A stretch of 64,000 nt of DNA, from assembly GCF_023343835.1 (NCBI RefSeq), contig NC_064437.1, forward strand, positions 28,309,001 to 28,373,000, in the 5' to 3' direction. The notes beneath the pieces are model-generated. The model worked only from the letters and a program-made list of their open reading frames with translations, ran no database searches and had not been told where the DNA came from. Positions 47,144-57,610 of this stretch are shown in pieces; position 1 is the stretch's first letter, and every line of letters begins with the position of its first letter. This DNA comes from Lagopus muta (lineage: Eukaryota; Chordata; Aves; Galliformes; Phasianidae). A program made the position numbers and the translations under genes.

Positions 47144-48566
47144 ATGGACACGTTTGTGGAGGCCCCCCTGCCCGCAGCACGGGTGCCATTGCGCTTCCTG
47201 CTGCTGGTGGGAGGACAAGCCTTGTTGGCTGTGCGCTTCCTGCTGCTGGTGGGAGGACAAGCCTTGTTGGCTGTGCGCTTCCTGCTGCTGGTGGGAGGAC
47301 AAGCCTTGTTGGCTGTGCGCTTCCTGCTGCTGGTGGGAGGACAAGCCTTGTTGGCTGCGCGAGCGGTTGTGGACAGGAATTTCTGCCCAGGTGACAAATT
47401 CCAACTTGCAATGGAGACACCTTCCTCAGAAACATCGGGTGCCTCTGTTCCAAGCACCGAGTCGGCAGTCTCGGCATCTGCTGCCCGCCGGCTCGGTGCT
47501 AAAAGAGCAGCTGCGCATGCTGCCCTTGGACCTCTCCAAGAGGAGAAGGCTTCCCCATTTTCTCCCGGGGAAGTCAGTGCCAAAAGACGATGCCGCGGTC
47601 TGTCTGAGCAATGCTGCGGCTATGACAGTGACATGACATCGTGCTCCTTCCTCAACACCCTCTGGAAAGTTGTTGAAAGTGTTGGCTTCCAGTCCATTCG
47701 GTGGGGCGATGAGGGAGACTTCATTGTGATTGAGGAGGCGTTCTTCAGAGCGGAAGTACTGGCCAGAGGAGGAACTCTCCAAGTCTTTGATGTTGGCAAC
47801 ATGAAAGATTTTGTCCGTCGCCTTCATCAGCATGGCTTCTACATCACGGACGCGGATTTGCCAACGTCTGCCCCATGTGCTCAGTTCCTAGCACAGGGAG
47901 CATCAATTTCCACTCCGAGCCAGGTACGTAGTCCCTCTAGCTGTGAGATGGCTCTCGGCACAGCGGCATTGGTGGCCAGCCAGTGCAAAGTGAGGTGGCT
48001 GACAGCTGGTGACACTTGGGTACTTGTGCTTCTGAGAACCCTCCATCACTCTGCGGCTGGCAAATGAGAGAAATGCAAGCAGGGGTGATTATTACAAGGG
48101 CTGCTCTGCACGTAGTGCCTCCTCGTTTATGTTGGCCCATGAAAGGTGGCAGCAGAGGGGCAGTGTGACAGAATGGCATGGGACGTGGCTGTGCGTATGA
48201 AACGAAGGTGTGCAACGGAATTCTTTTGTGTGGAAACGGCCCCTGAGAGTCCGCTCCGACGGTCTCTTGAGATTCCAATTCTCATGCCTTGTGTCTTTGT
48301 TTTCCCAGTCTTGAAATGGTGGTGACTAACTCTTCCTCTTTGCATTTTGCAGTTACTGTGCTACTATCATCCCTATTTCCAGAGAGATCGTCTCCAGTGC
48401 CAAAGAAGATTCAAGCGGAGTCTTGGAGCTAGGAGGAGACCAGCTTCCTCCTTGCAGGCCTTCCAGTGGGGTTGGCAGGAGGGCCAGCAGAGCAGAAGCC
48501 TGCAGCCAGAGATGCAGTCAGGCGCTGCTGCACGGGCGGGCAGTGAGCTCCCTGGCAGCAGCTGCA

Positions 48567-48597
<31 letters not shown>

Positions 48598-48718
48598 ACA
48601 TCACAGCAGACGTCCAGCACCAAGCGGTCCTTTTCCACGGGGGCTGAGACCCGATAGCGGAGCTGGGGGTGATGGAGTTGGACGCCGCTACAACTTGCGC
48701 CCCAGGAAGCGCTGCTGA
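47144..48718 (+). CDS. HSF-like transcription factor, copy 4 (two exons)
   Basis: Exons 47144-47923 and 48353-48718; 381 residues from the first ATG, or 292 from the ATG at 47411. The first exon matches copies 1-3 (four repeats). The second exon differs before and inside the Ala tract (ELPGSSCN instead of ELPVGSCN; Pro inside the tract replaced by Ala, giving ten Ala in a row) and has CCCAGGAAGC instead of CCCAGAAAGC near the end (silent). The first and last of these changes are shared with copy 6, not with copy 5. The intron carries both the A variant (48088) and the T variant (48244). Confidence 0.8.
47191..47358 (+). repeat. 42-bp minisatellite, 4 copies
   Basis: Four copies, as in gene 2. 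Confidence 0.97.
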
Positions 48719-48762
48719 TGGCAGCAGTAGTGTAGGAGATAGTGTAGAGTCGTAGTTTAGAA

Positions 48763-48840
48763 AATAAATGTTTAAAATGCTTCTCCCTTGTCCTGTCCTG
48801 TTTCTTCGGTCTGACTGAAGGCTACTCTTCCTACGCCCAA

Positions 48841-48869
<29 letters not shown>
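48763..48869 (+). terminator. Poly(A) signal and 29-base G-run, gene 4
   Basis: AATAAA at 48763-48768 and the longest G-run of the array, 29 G at 48841-48869. The insertion seen in units 2 and 3 is absent. Confidence 0.7.
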
Positions 48870-48871
<2 letters not shown>

Positions 48872-50720
48872 GCCTTTAGGGAGCCTTCCATGAGTTTCCC
48901 CCATCCCCGCCCCGTGGGTTTTGGCAAAGGTGCCAAACGCAAAGCAGGCACTGTGCGAAGCAAGCCTGATGCACGGAGTGATGGGAGCCCGGGGCGTGCA
49001 GGTGTGCATCTGGAGCAGCGCAAAGTGCCTGGTCCCTCTGCCTGCCTGTCCTCTGGGGGTGGGTGAGTGGGTGGGTGGGTGGGTGCCCCGGTGTCCCAGG
49101 GACAGGAGGTGTGCCGTCCTCGCTGTGCACTTCCTTCTGGCCCGCGTGTACTTTGAGGAAGTATGGCAGCTTCAAGCGGTTCAGTTTCTAGGATGGCTTC
49201 TAGGATGTGGCTCCTGGGCCAATCAGCAGGCTCCTTGGGTTACGCTTGAGGTAGCCCTTATCTTTCCCATTCTTCGTGCTCAACTACTTCTGCCCTTTTA
49301 GGAATAAAACCAATTAGCCCTTTATTCACTGGTGTAACTGGTATGTGCCCCAGTACCAAAGTAAGAGTGGATGCAGGCTCCTTTGATGACTCCCTCTAGC
49401 TGGAGAGAACCCACCTCATCAGAGGGAATGCTTTAGACAGCACACATGGGCTTGTGTTACATCGCTGCTACTTGTGGCTTGGTTCACCTGCAGACCCGGT
49501 GATGAAGTGCACGTTGTGTGCGTTGGACTCACTTCCAATTGTGTCAGAGAAGGCGGAGCTGCAAAGGGCTGGTATTTGTCTGTGCTAACAGGAGGCTCAC
49601 GTGCAGAACGTGCTGGAGTGCAATCATTTGTGCTATAGCAAATGCCTGCCTTCCTGGGACAAGGAGTTGGAGCGCAGCGCAGCTTAGTCTGTTTGTCACA
49701 GAATGCGTGTGAGGAGGTTGTGTTGAAGTCTGCCACTGTATCCTTTGCTTACAGAGGAAGGACTCAAACACTAGCGGAGGAGCTTTAAAGAGATACTCTG
49801 TCTTCAGTAGAGGAAAAAAGAGGTGTGCAGTACGTGATCAGGCGCTGGTGGACTTGGAGCTTGAAAAGAATGGAAACGCTTTCATCAAGACATCAGGAGA
49901 AGGGGGCAAATGTTACCAAGTATTTCCCAAACTCTCAAAAGTGTTTTCTCTTTGCAGAGTGGGGGGAGGGGGGACGGTCGTGTAACCTGGGAGCTCTGCA
50001 AAGGGAACAAAAGATTGCCGCTCAGGAAACGCCCTCTCCTGTTGCCTGTGCTGCTGGTTTGATGGGGAAAAGCAGGCTCGTGCATTCCCTATTGCATTGA
50101 TACATATTCCACTGCCAAGGGGTGCAGAGAAGGACAGCACTTACAAGCTAGATATCCATGTCATTTATTGCTTGCTGTGCTTCCACGTGAGGGAACCTTT
50201 GACTCTCTACCTCTTTGAAGGGTTTATCACTCAATCAGTGCCTAGATATGAGAAGTCCTCAGAGGAGCTCTTCTTTCCTCTGATGATCTTTCTGTTGGCC
50301 ACCTGCTCTTCATGATGTGCTATTGTAAAAATTGGGCAATTTAGAGGGAAGGGAAGGATCTTGGGTTACAGGACGGTTGGAGAAATCAAAGAGAAGTGTG
50401 TTCACCGTGTGCTAATCACCATCTTGGCTTGCTCTGAATCACGGAGTGACCAGTACAAGACAAGACTGTGGTGTCTAAGCATGATTCCTTTTGAATTTTC
50501 CCTAAGAGGGGAACACAGGACAGGAGAAGTACGAATGAATCTCTACAGAATAAGGGATCGGAGGAATTCCTTCGTCTTTATCATATGTAAGCCGTATTTC
50601 TCACATTTGCTTCCTATAGTCAGACACAGAAAGCACCTGTTAGGCCATATATTGATATCTCTATGGCTGTATATGCATGTATGTCTGCCTACGTATATAT
50701 ATAAAACATACATATATATA
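48870..50720. other. Array spacer between genes 4 and 5
   Basis: No accepted gene. Same landmarks; carries the CTCGTGCATT variant (near 50080), shared with the next spacer only. Confidence 0.55.
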
Positions 50721-50814
50721 TATATAAAGCCAGTGAGGGCATTATTAAAGGAATACTCCTCGGGGAGGAAAATACAGGTATCTTTTTATGTGTTGGTTTG
50801 GGGAGCATAAATAG
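50721..50814 (+). promoter_or_regulatory. Candidate promoter, HSF-like gene 5
   Basis: TATATAAAG (50721-50729) and CATAAATAG (50806-50814). Confidence 0.5.
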
Positions 50815-50915
50815 CTGGGATCCTATTTCCTTCATGAACGTGAATCTGGCTGCCCCATTTTGCCAGCAAACAATCTCTGCTCTGTGATGCAACTGTGACG
50901 CTGTGGAACGTCTCC

Positions 50916-52658
50916 ATGGACACGTTTGTGGAGGCCCCCCTGCCCGCAGCACGGGTGCCATTGCGCTTCCTGCTGCTGGTGGGAGGACAAGCCTTGTTGG
51001 CTGTGCGCTTCCTGCTGCTGGTGGGAGGACAAGCCTTGTTGGCTGTGCGCTTCCTGCTGCTGGTGGGAGGACAAGCCTTGTTGGCTGTGCGCTTCCTGCT
51101 GCTGGTGGGAGGACAAGCCTTGTTGGCTGTGCGCTTCCTGCTGCTGGTGGGAGGACAAGCCTTGTTGGCTGTGCGCTTCCTGCTGCTGGTGGGAGGACAA
51201 GCCTTGTTGGCTGTGCGCTTCCTGCTGCTGGTGGGAGGACAAGCCTTGTTGGCTGTGCGCTTCCTGCTGCTGGTGGGAGGACAAGCCTTGTTGGCTGCGC
51301 GAGCGGTTGTGGACAGGAATTTCTGCCCAGGTGACAAATTCCAACTTCCAATGGAGACACCTTCCTCAGAAACATCGGGTGTCTCTGTTCCAAGCACCGA
51401 GTCGGCAGTCTCGGCATCTGCTGCCCGCCAGCTCGGTGCTAAAAGAGCAGCTGCGCATGCTGCCCTTGGACCTCTCCAAGAGGAGAAGGCTTCCCCATTT
51501 TCTCCCGGGGAAGTCAGTGCCAAAAGACGATGCCGCGGTCTGTCTGAGCAATGCTGCGGCTATGACAGTGACATGACATCGTGCTCCTTCCTCAACACCC
51601 TCTGGAAAGTTGTTGAAAGTGTTGGCTTCCAGTCCATTCGGTGGGGCGATGAGGGAGACTTCATTGTGATTGAGGAGGCGTTCTTCAGAGCGGAAGTACT
51701 GGCCAGAGGAGGAACTCTCCAAGTCTTTGATGTTGGCAACATGAAAGATTTTGTCCGTCGCCTTCATCAGCATGGCTTCTACATCACGGACGCGGATTTG
51801 CCAACGTCTGCCCCATGTGCTCAGTTCCTAGCACAGGGAGCATCAATTTCCACTCCGAGCCAGGTACGTAGTCCCTCTAGCTGTGAGATGGCTCTCGGCA
51901 CAGCGGCATTGGTGGCCAGCCAGTGCAAAGTGAGGTGGCTGACAGCTGGTGACACTTGGGTACTTGTGCTTCTGAGAACCCTCCATCACTCTGCGGCTGG
52001 CAAATGAGAGAAATGCAAGCAGGGGTGGTTATTACAAGGGCTGCTCTGCACGTAGTGCCTCCTCGTTTATGTTGGCCCATGAAAGGTGGCAGCAGAGGGG
52101 CAGTGTGACAGAATGGCATGGGACGTGGCTGTGCGTATGAAACGAAGGTGTGCAACGGAATTCTTTTGTGTGGAAACGGCCCCCGAGAGTCCGCTCCGAC
52201 GGTCTCTTGAGATTCCAATTCTCATGCCTTGTGTCTTTGTTTTCCCAGTCTTGAAATGGTGGTGACTAACTCTTCCTCTTTGCATTTTGCAGTTACTGTG
52301 CTACTATCATCCCTATTTCCAGAGAGATCGTCTCCAGTGCCAAAGAAGATTCAAGCGGAGTCTTGGAGCTAGGAGGAGACCAGCTTCCTCCTTGCAGGCC
52401 TTCCAGTGGGGTTGGCAGGAGGGCCAGCAGAGCAGAAGCCTGCAGCCAGAGATGCAGTCAGGCGCTGCTGCACGGGCGGGCAGTGAGCTCCCTGTCGGCA
52501 GCTGCAATGCTGCTCCTGCTGCTGCTGCTGCTGCTGCACATCACAGCAGACGTCCAGCACCAAGCGGTCCTTTTCCACGGGGGCTGAGACCCGATAGCGG
52601 AGCTGGGGGTGATGGAGTTGGACGCCGCTACAACTTGCGCCCCAGAAAGCGCTGCTGA
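50916..52658 (+). CDS. HSF-like transcription factor, copy 5 (two exons)
   Basis: Exons 50916-51863 and 52293-52658; 437 residues from the first ATG, or 292 from the ATG at 51351. Eight minisatellite copies. Relative to copy 1 the short form differs at residues 11 (Ala to Val) and 27 (Arg to Gln), both in the presumably disordered N-terminal part; the DNA-binding domain is unchanged. The base three before the internal ATG is C (TTCCAATGG) rather than G, which weakens its Kozak context. The second exon matches copies 1-3. Confidence 0.8.
50963..51298 (+). repeat. 42-bp minisatellite, 8 copies
   Basis: Eight nearly identical units. Confidence 0.97.
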
Positions 52659-52702
52659 TGGCAGCAGTAGTGTAGGAGATAGTGTAGAGTCGTAGTTTAG
52701 AA

Positions 52703-52790
52703 AATAAATGTTTAAAATGCTTCTCCCTTGTCCTGTCCTGTTTCTTCGGTCTGACTGAAGGCTACTCTTCCTACGCCCAAGGGGGGGGGG
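52703..52790 (+). terminator. Poly(A) signal and 10-base G-run, gene 5
   Basis: AATAAA at 52703-52708; the shortest G-run, 10 G at 52781-52790. Confidence 0.7.
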
Positions 52791-54646
52791 TTGCCTTTAG
52801 GGAGCCTTCCATGAGTTTCCCCCATCCCCGCCCCGTGGATTTTGGCAAAGGTGCCAAACGCGAAGCAGGCACTTTGCAAAGCAAGCCTGATGCACGGAGT
52901 GATGGGAGCCCGGGGCGTGCAGGTGTGCATCTGGAGCAGCGCAAAGTGCCTGGTCCCTCTGCCTGCCTGTCCTCTGGGGGTGGGTGGGGGGTGGCTGGGT
53001 GGGTGGGTGCCCCGGTGTCCCAGGGACAGGAGGTGTGCCGTCCTCACTGTGCACTTCCTTCTGGCCCGCGTGTACTTTGAGGAAGTATGGCAGCTTCAAG
53101 CGGTTCAGTTTCTAGGATGGCTTCTAGGATGTGGCTCCTGGGCCAATCAGCAGGCTCCTTGGGTTAAGCTTGAGGTAGCCCTTATCTTTCCCATTCTTCG
53201 TGCTCAACTACTTCTGCCCTTTTAGGAATAAAACCAATTAGCCCTTTATTCACTGGTGTAACTGGTATGTGCCCCAGTACCAAAGTAAGAGTGGATGCAG
53301 GCTCCTTTGATGACTCCCTCTAGCTGGAGAGAACCCACCTCATCAGAGGGAATGCTTTAGACAGCACACATGGGCTTGTGTTACATCGCTGCTACTTGTG
53401 GCTTGGTTCACCTGCAGACCCGGTGATGAAGTGCACGTTGTGTGCGTTGGACTCACTTCCAATTGTGTCAGAGAAAGCGGAGCTGCAAAGGGCTGGTATT
53501 TGTCTGTGCTAACAGGAGGCTCACGTGCAGAACGTGCTGGAGTGCAATCATTTGTGCTATAGCAAATGCCTGCCTTCCTGGGACAAGGAGTTGGAGCGCA
53601 GCGCAGCTTAGTCTGTTTGTCACAGAATGCGTGTGAGGAGGTTGTGTTGAAGTCTGCCACTGTATCCTTTGCTTACAGAGGAAGGACTCAAACACTAGCG
53701 GAGGAGCTTTAAAGAGATACTCTGTCTTCAGTAGAGGAAAAAAGAGGTGTGCAGTACGTGATCAGGTGCTGGTGGACTTGGAGCTTGAAAAGAATGGAAA
53801 CGCTTTCATCAAGACATCAGGAGAAGCTGGCAAATGTTACCAAGTATTTCCCAAACTCTCAAAAGTGTTTTCTCTTTGCAGAGTGGGGGGAGGGGGGACG
53901 GTCGTGTAACCTGGGAGCTCTGCAAAGGGAACAAAAGATTGCCGCTCAGGAAACGCCCTCTCCTGTTGCCTGTGCTGCTGGTTTGATGGGGAAAAGCAGG
54001 CTCGTGCATTCCCTATTGCATTGATACATATTCCACTGCCAAGGGGTGCAGAGAAGGACAGCACTTACAAGCTAGATATCCATGTCATTTATTGCTTGCT
54101 GTGCTTCCACGTGAGGGAACCTTTGACTCTCTACCTCTTTGAAGGGTTTATCACTCAATCAGTGCCTAGATATGAGAAGTCCTCAGAGGAGCTCTTCTTT
54201 CCTCTGATGATCTTTCTGTTGGCCACCTGCTCTTCATGATGTGCTATTGTAAAAATTGGGCAATTTAGAGGGAAGGGAAGGATCTTGGGTTACAGGACGG
54301 TTGGAGAAATCAAAGAGAAGTGTGTTCACCGTGTGCTAATCACCATCTTGGCTTGCTCTGAATCACGGAGTGACCAGTACAAGACAAGACTGTGGTGTCT
54401 AAGCATGATTCCTTTTGAATTTTCCCTAAGAGGGGAACACAGGACAGGAGAAGTACGAATGAATCTCTACAGAATAAGGGATCGGAGGAATTCCTTCGTC
54501 TTTATCATATGCAAGTCGTATTTCTCACATTTGCTTCCTATAGTCAGACACAGAAAGCACCTGTTAGGCCATATATTGATATCTCTATGGCTGTATATGC
54601 ATGTATGTCTGCCTACGTATATATATAAAACATACATATATATATA
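52791..54646. other. Array spacer between genes 5 and 6
   Basis: No accepted gene. The GGGT tract is altered (about 52977-53010, with GGGGGGTGGCTGGGT). It shares GAGAAAGCGG (about 53470) with the leftmost spacer only; the four spacers between have GAGAAGGCGG. Confidence 0.55.
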
Positions 54647-54740
54647 TATATAAAGCCAGTGAGGGCATTATTAAAAGAATACTCCTCGGGGAGGAAAATA
54701 CAGGTATCTTTTTATGTGTTGGTTTGGGGAGCATAAATAG
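54647..54740 (+). promoter_or_regulatory. Candidate promoter, HSF-like gene 6
   Basis: TATATAAAG (54647-54655) and CATAAATAG (54732-54740). The TA microsatellite just upstream is one dinucleotide longer than in the other copies. Confidence 0.5.
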
Positions 54741-54841
54741 CTGGGATCCTATTTCCTTCATGAACGTGAATCTGGCTGCCCCATTTTGCCAGCAAACAAT
54801 CTCTGCTCTGTGATGCAACTGTGACGCTGTGGAACGTCTCC

Positions 54842-56480
54842 ATGGACACGTTTGTGGAGGCCCCCCTGCCTGCAGCACGGGTGCCATTGCGCTTCCTGCT
54901 GCTGGTGGGAGGACAAGCCTTGTTGGCTGTGCGCTTCCTGCTGCTGGTGGGAGGACAAGCCTTGTTGGCTGTGCGCTTCCTGCTGCTGGTGGGAGGACAA
55001 GCCTTGTTGGCTGTGCGCTTCCTGCTGCTGGTGGGAGGACAAGCCTTGTTGGCTGTGCGCTTCCTGCTGCTGGTGGGAGGACAAGCCTTGTTGGCTGTGC
55101 GCTTCCTGCTGCTGGTGGGAGGACAAGCCTTGTTGGCTGTGCGCTTCCTGCTGCTGGTGGGAGGACAAGCCTTGTTGGCTGTGCGCTTCCTGCTGCTGGT
55201 GGGAGGACAAGCCTTGTTGGCTGTGCGCTTCCTGCTGCTGGTGGGAGGACAAGCCTTGTTGGCTGCGCGAGCGGTTGTGGACAGGAATTTCTGCCCAGGT
55301 GACAAATTCCAACTTCCAATGGAGACACCTTCCTCAGAAACATCGGGTGCCTCTGTTCCAAGCACCGAGTCGGCAGTCTCGGCATCTGCTGCCCGCCGGC
55401 TCGGTGCTAAAAGAGCAGCTGCGCATGCTGCCCTTGGACCTCTCCAAGAGGAGAAGGCTTCCCCATTTTCTCCCGGGGAAGTCAGTGCCAAAAGACGATG
55501 CCGCGGTCTGTCTGAGCAATGCTGCGGCTATGACAGTGACATGACATCGTGCTCCTTTCTCAACACCCTCTGGAAAGTTGTTGAAAGTGTTGGCTTCCAG
55601 TCCATTCGGTGGGGCGATGAGGGAGACTTCATTGTGATTGAGGAGGCGTTCTTCAGAGCGGAAGTACTGGCCAGAGGAGGAACTCTCCAAGTCTTTGATG
55701 TTGGCAACATGAAAGATTTTGTCCGTCGCCTTCATCAGCATGGCTTCTACATCACGGACGCGGATTTGCCAACGTCTGCCCCATGTGCTCAGTTCCTAGC
55801 ACAGGGAGCATCAATTTCCACTCCGAGCCAGGTACGTAGTCCCTCTAGCTGTGAGATGGCTCTCGGCACAGCGGCATTGGTGGCCAGCCAGTGCAAAGTG
55901 AGGTGGCTGACAGCTGGTGACACTTGGGTACTTGTGCTTCTGAGAACCCTCCATCACTCTGCGGCTGGCAAATGAGAGAAATGCAAGCAGGGGTGGTTAT
56001 TACAAGGGCTGCTCTGCACGTAGTGCCTCCTTGTTTATGTTGGCCCATGAAAGGTGGCAGCAGAGGGGCAGTGTGACAGAATGGCATGGGACGTGGCTGT
56101 GCGTATGAAACGAAGGTGTGCAACGGAATTCTTTTGTGTGGAAACGGCCCCCGAGAGTCCGCTCCGACGGTCTCTTGAGATTCCAAATCTCATGCCTTGT
56201 ATCTTTGTTTTCCCAGTCTTGAAATGGTGGTGACTAACTCTTCCTCTTTGCATTTTGCAGTTACTCTGCTACTATCATCCCTATTTCCAGAGAGATCGTC
56301 TCCAGTGCCAAAGAAGATTCAAGCGGAGTCTTGGAGCTAGGAGGAGACCAGCTTCCTCCTTGCAGGCCTTCCAGTGGGGTTGGCAGGAGGGCCAGCAGAG
56401 CAGAAGCCTGCAGCCAGACATGCAGTCAGGTGCTGCTGCACGGGCGGGCAGTGAGCTCCCTGGCAGCAGCTGCAATGCTG

Positions 56481-56511
<31 letters not shown>

Positions 56512-56632
56512 ACATCACAGCAGACGTCCAGCACCAAGCGGTCCTTTTCCACGGGGGCTGAGACCCGATAGCGGAGCTGGGGGTGATGGAGTTGGACGCC
56601 GCTACAACTTGCGCCCCAGGAAGCGCTGCTGA
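54842..56632 (+). CDS. HSF-like transcription factor, copy 6 (two exons)
   Basis: Exons 54842-55831 and 56261-56632; 453 residues from the first ATG, the longest copy, or 294 from the ATG at 55319. Nine minisatellite units. The first exon from the internal ATG matches copy 1, but like copy 5 it has C three bases before that ATG. The second exon has Glu to Asp in LQPDMQSG, GSS instead of VGS, and two extra Ala codons in the Ala tract. It is the last complete copy; its unit is cut off about 640 bp after the stop. Confidence 0.8.
54889..55266 (+). repeat. 42-bp minisatellite, 9 copies
   Basis: The largest allele in the window, nine units (378 bp). Confidence 0.97.
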
Positions 56633-56676
56633 TGGCAGCAGTAGTGTAGGAGATAGTGTAGAGTCGTAGTTTAGAA

Positions 56677-56780
56677 AATAAATGTTTAAAATGCTTCTCC
56701 CTTGTCCTGTCCTGTTTCTTCGGTCTGACTGAAGGCTACTCTTCCTACGCCCAAGGGGGGGGGGGGGGGGGGGGGGGGGG
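56677..56780 (+). terminator. Poly(A) signal and 26-base G-run, gene 6
   Basis: AATAAA at 56677-56682; 26 G at 56755-56780. Confidence 0.7.
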
Positions 56781-57268
56781 TTGCCTTTAGGGAGCCTTCC
56801 ATGTGTTTCCCCCATCCCCGCCCCGTGGGTTTTGGCAAAGGTGCCAAACGCGAAGCAGGCACTGTGCGAAGCAAGCCTGATGCACGGAGTGATGGGAGCC
56901 CGGGGCGTGCAGGTGTGCAGCTGGAGCTGCGCAAAGTGCCTGGTCCCTCTGCCTGCCTGTCCTCTGGGGGTGGGTGAGTGGGTGGGTGGGTGGGTGCCCC
57001 GGTGTCCCAGGGACAGGAGGTGTGCCGTCCTCACTGTGCACTTCCTTCTGGCCCGCGTGTACTTTGAGGAAGTATGGCAGCTTCAAGCGGTTCAGTTTCT
57101 AGGATGGCTTCTAGGATGTGGCTCCTGGGCCAATCAGCAGGCTCCTTGGGTTACGCTTGAGGTAGCCCTTATCTTTCCCATTCTTCGTGCTCAACTACTT
57201 CTGCCCTTTTAGGAATAAAACCAATTAGCCCTTTATTCACTGGTGTAACTGGTATGTGCCCCAGTAAA
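56781..57268. other. Truncated spacer at right array edge
   Basis: Follows the other spacers through the GGGT tract and CCAAT motif up to GGTATGTGCCCCAGTA at about 57268, where homology stops and CR1 sequence starts. Confidence 0.85.
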
Positions 57269-57610
57269 AAAGTGTTTCCTCATATTCATAATGAATTTTT
57301 TATGATTTATGCCCATTGTCTCCTGTCCTGTCACTGGGTACCACTGAGAACTATTTGGCTCCATCTTCTTCACAGCACCCCTTAAGTTGTTACACATGGA
57401 TATATTTTCTTGGAGTCTTTTCTTCTACAGGCTAAACAGTCACAACTCACACAGTGATTTCTCAGGAGCAACGCTTTAGTCTCTTGATTATTTGTGTGGT
57501 CCTTTTCTGGACTCACTCCAGCAAGGTCAACGGTTCTCTGTACTGGGGATCTAGAACAGCACATGGTACTGTAAATGTGGCCTTACCTGAGCTGAGTAGT
57601 GATGAAGGAT
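57269..57610 (-). mobile_element. CR1 LINE fragment at the array boundary
   Basis: Reverse CR1 interior: AAGTGTTTCCTCATATTCA, TGCCCATTGTCTCCTGTCCT, CACTGGGTACCACTGAGAA, then TTCTACAGGCTAAACAGTC, GTGGTCCTTTTCTGGACTC and GTACTGGGGATCTAGAACAG. The usual CR1 3' end is absent on the left, so the array breakpoint falls inside the element. Confidence 0.82.

Larger units (their letters stand above)
32992..57268 (+). repeat. Tandem array of HSF-like gene units, about 3.8 kb each
   Basis: Equivalent points, such as the second-exon start, recur at 33154, 37025, 40795, 44553, 48353, 52293 and 56261, giving periods of 3871, 3770, 3758, 3800, 3940 and 3968 bp. Most of the period difference comes from 42-bp minisatellite copy number, the G-run and one insertion of about 40 bp. 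All units are head to tail. Outside the length-variable tracts, differences between units are sparse single substitutions. Six complete gene copies lie between a truncated unit at the left and a unit cut off at the right beside a CR1. Confidence 0.97.

Noticed and set aside
32992-57268. CRISPR array or bacterial repeat system
   Set aside because: Repeat units are kilobase-scale with introns and poly(A) signals; the 42-bp units have no spacers between them.
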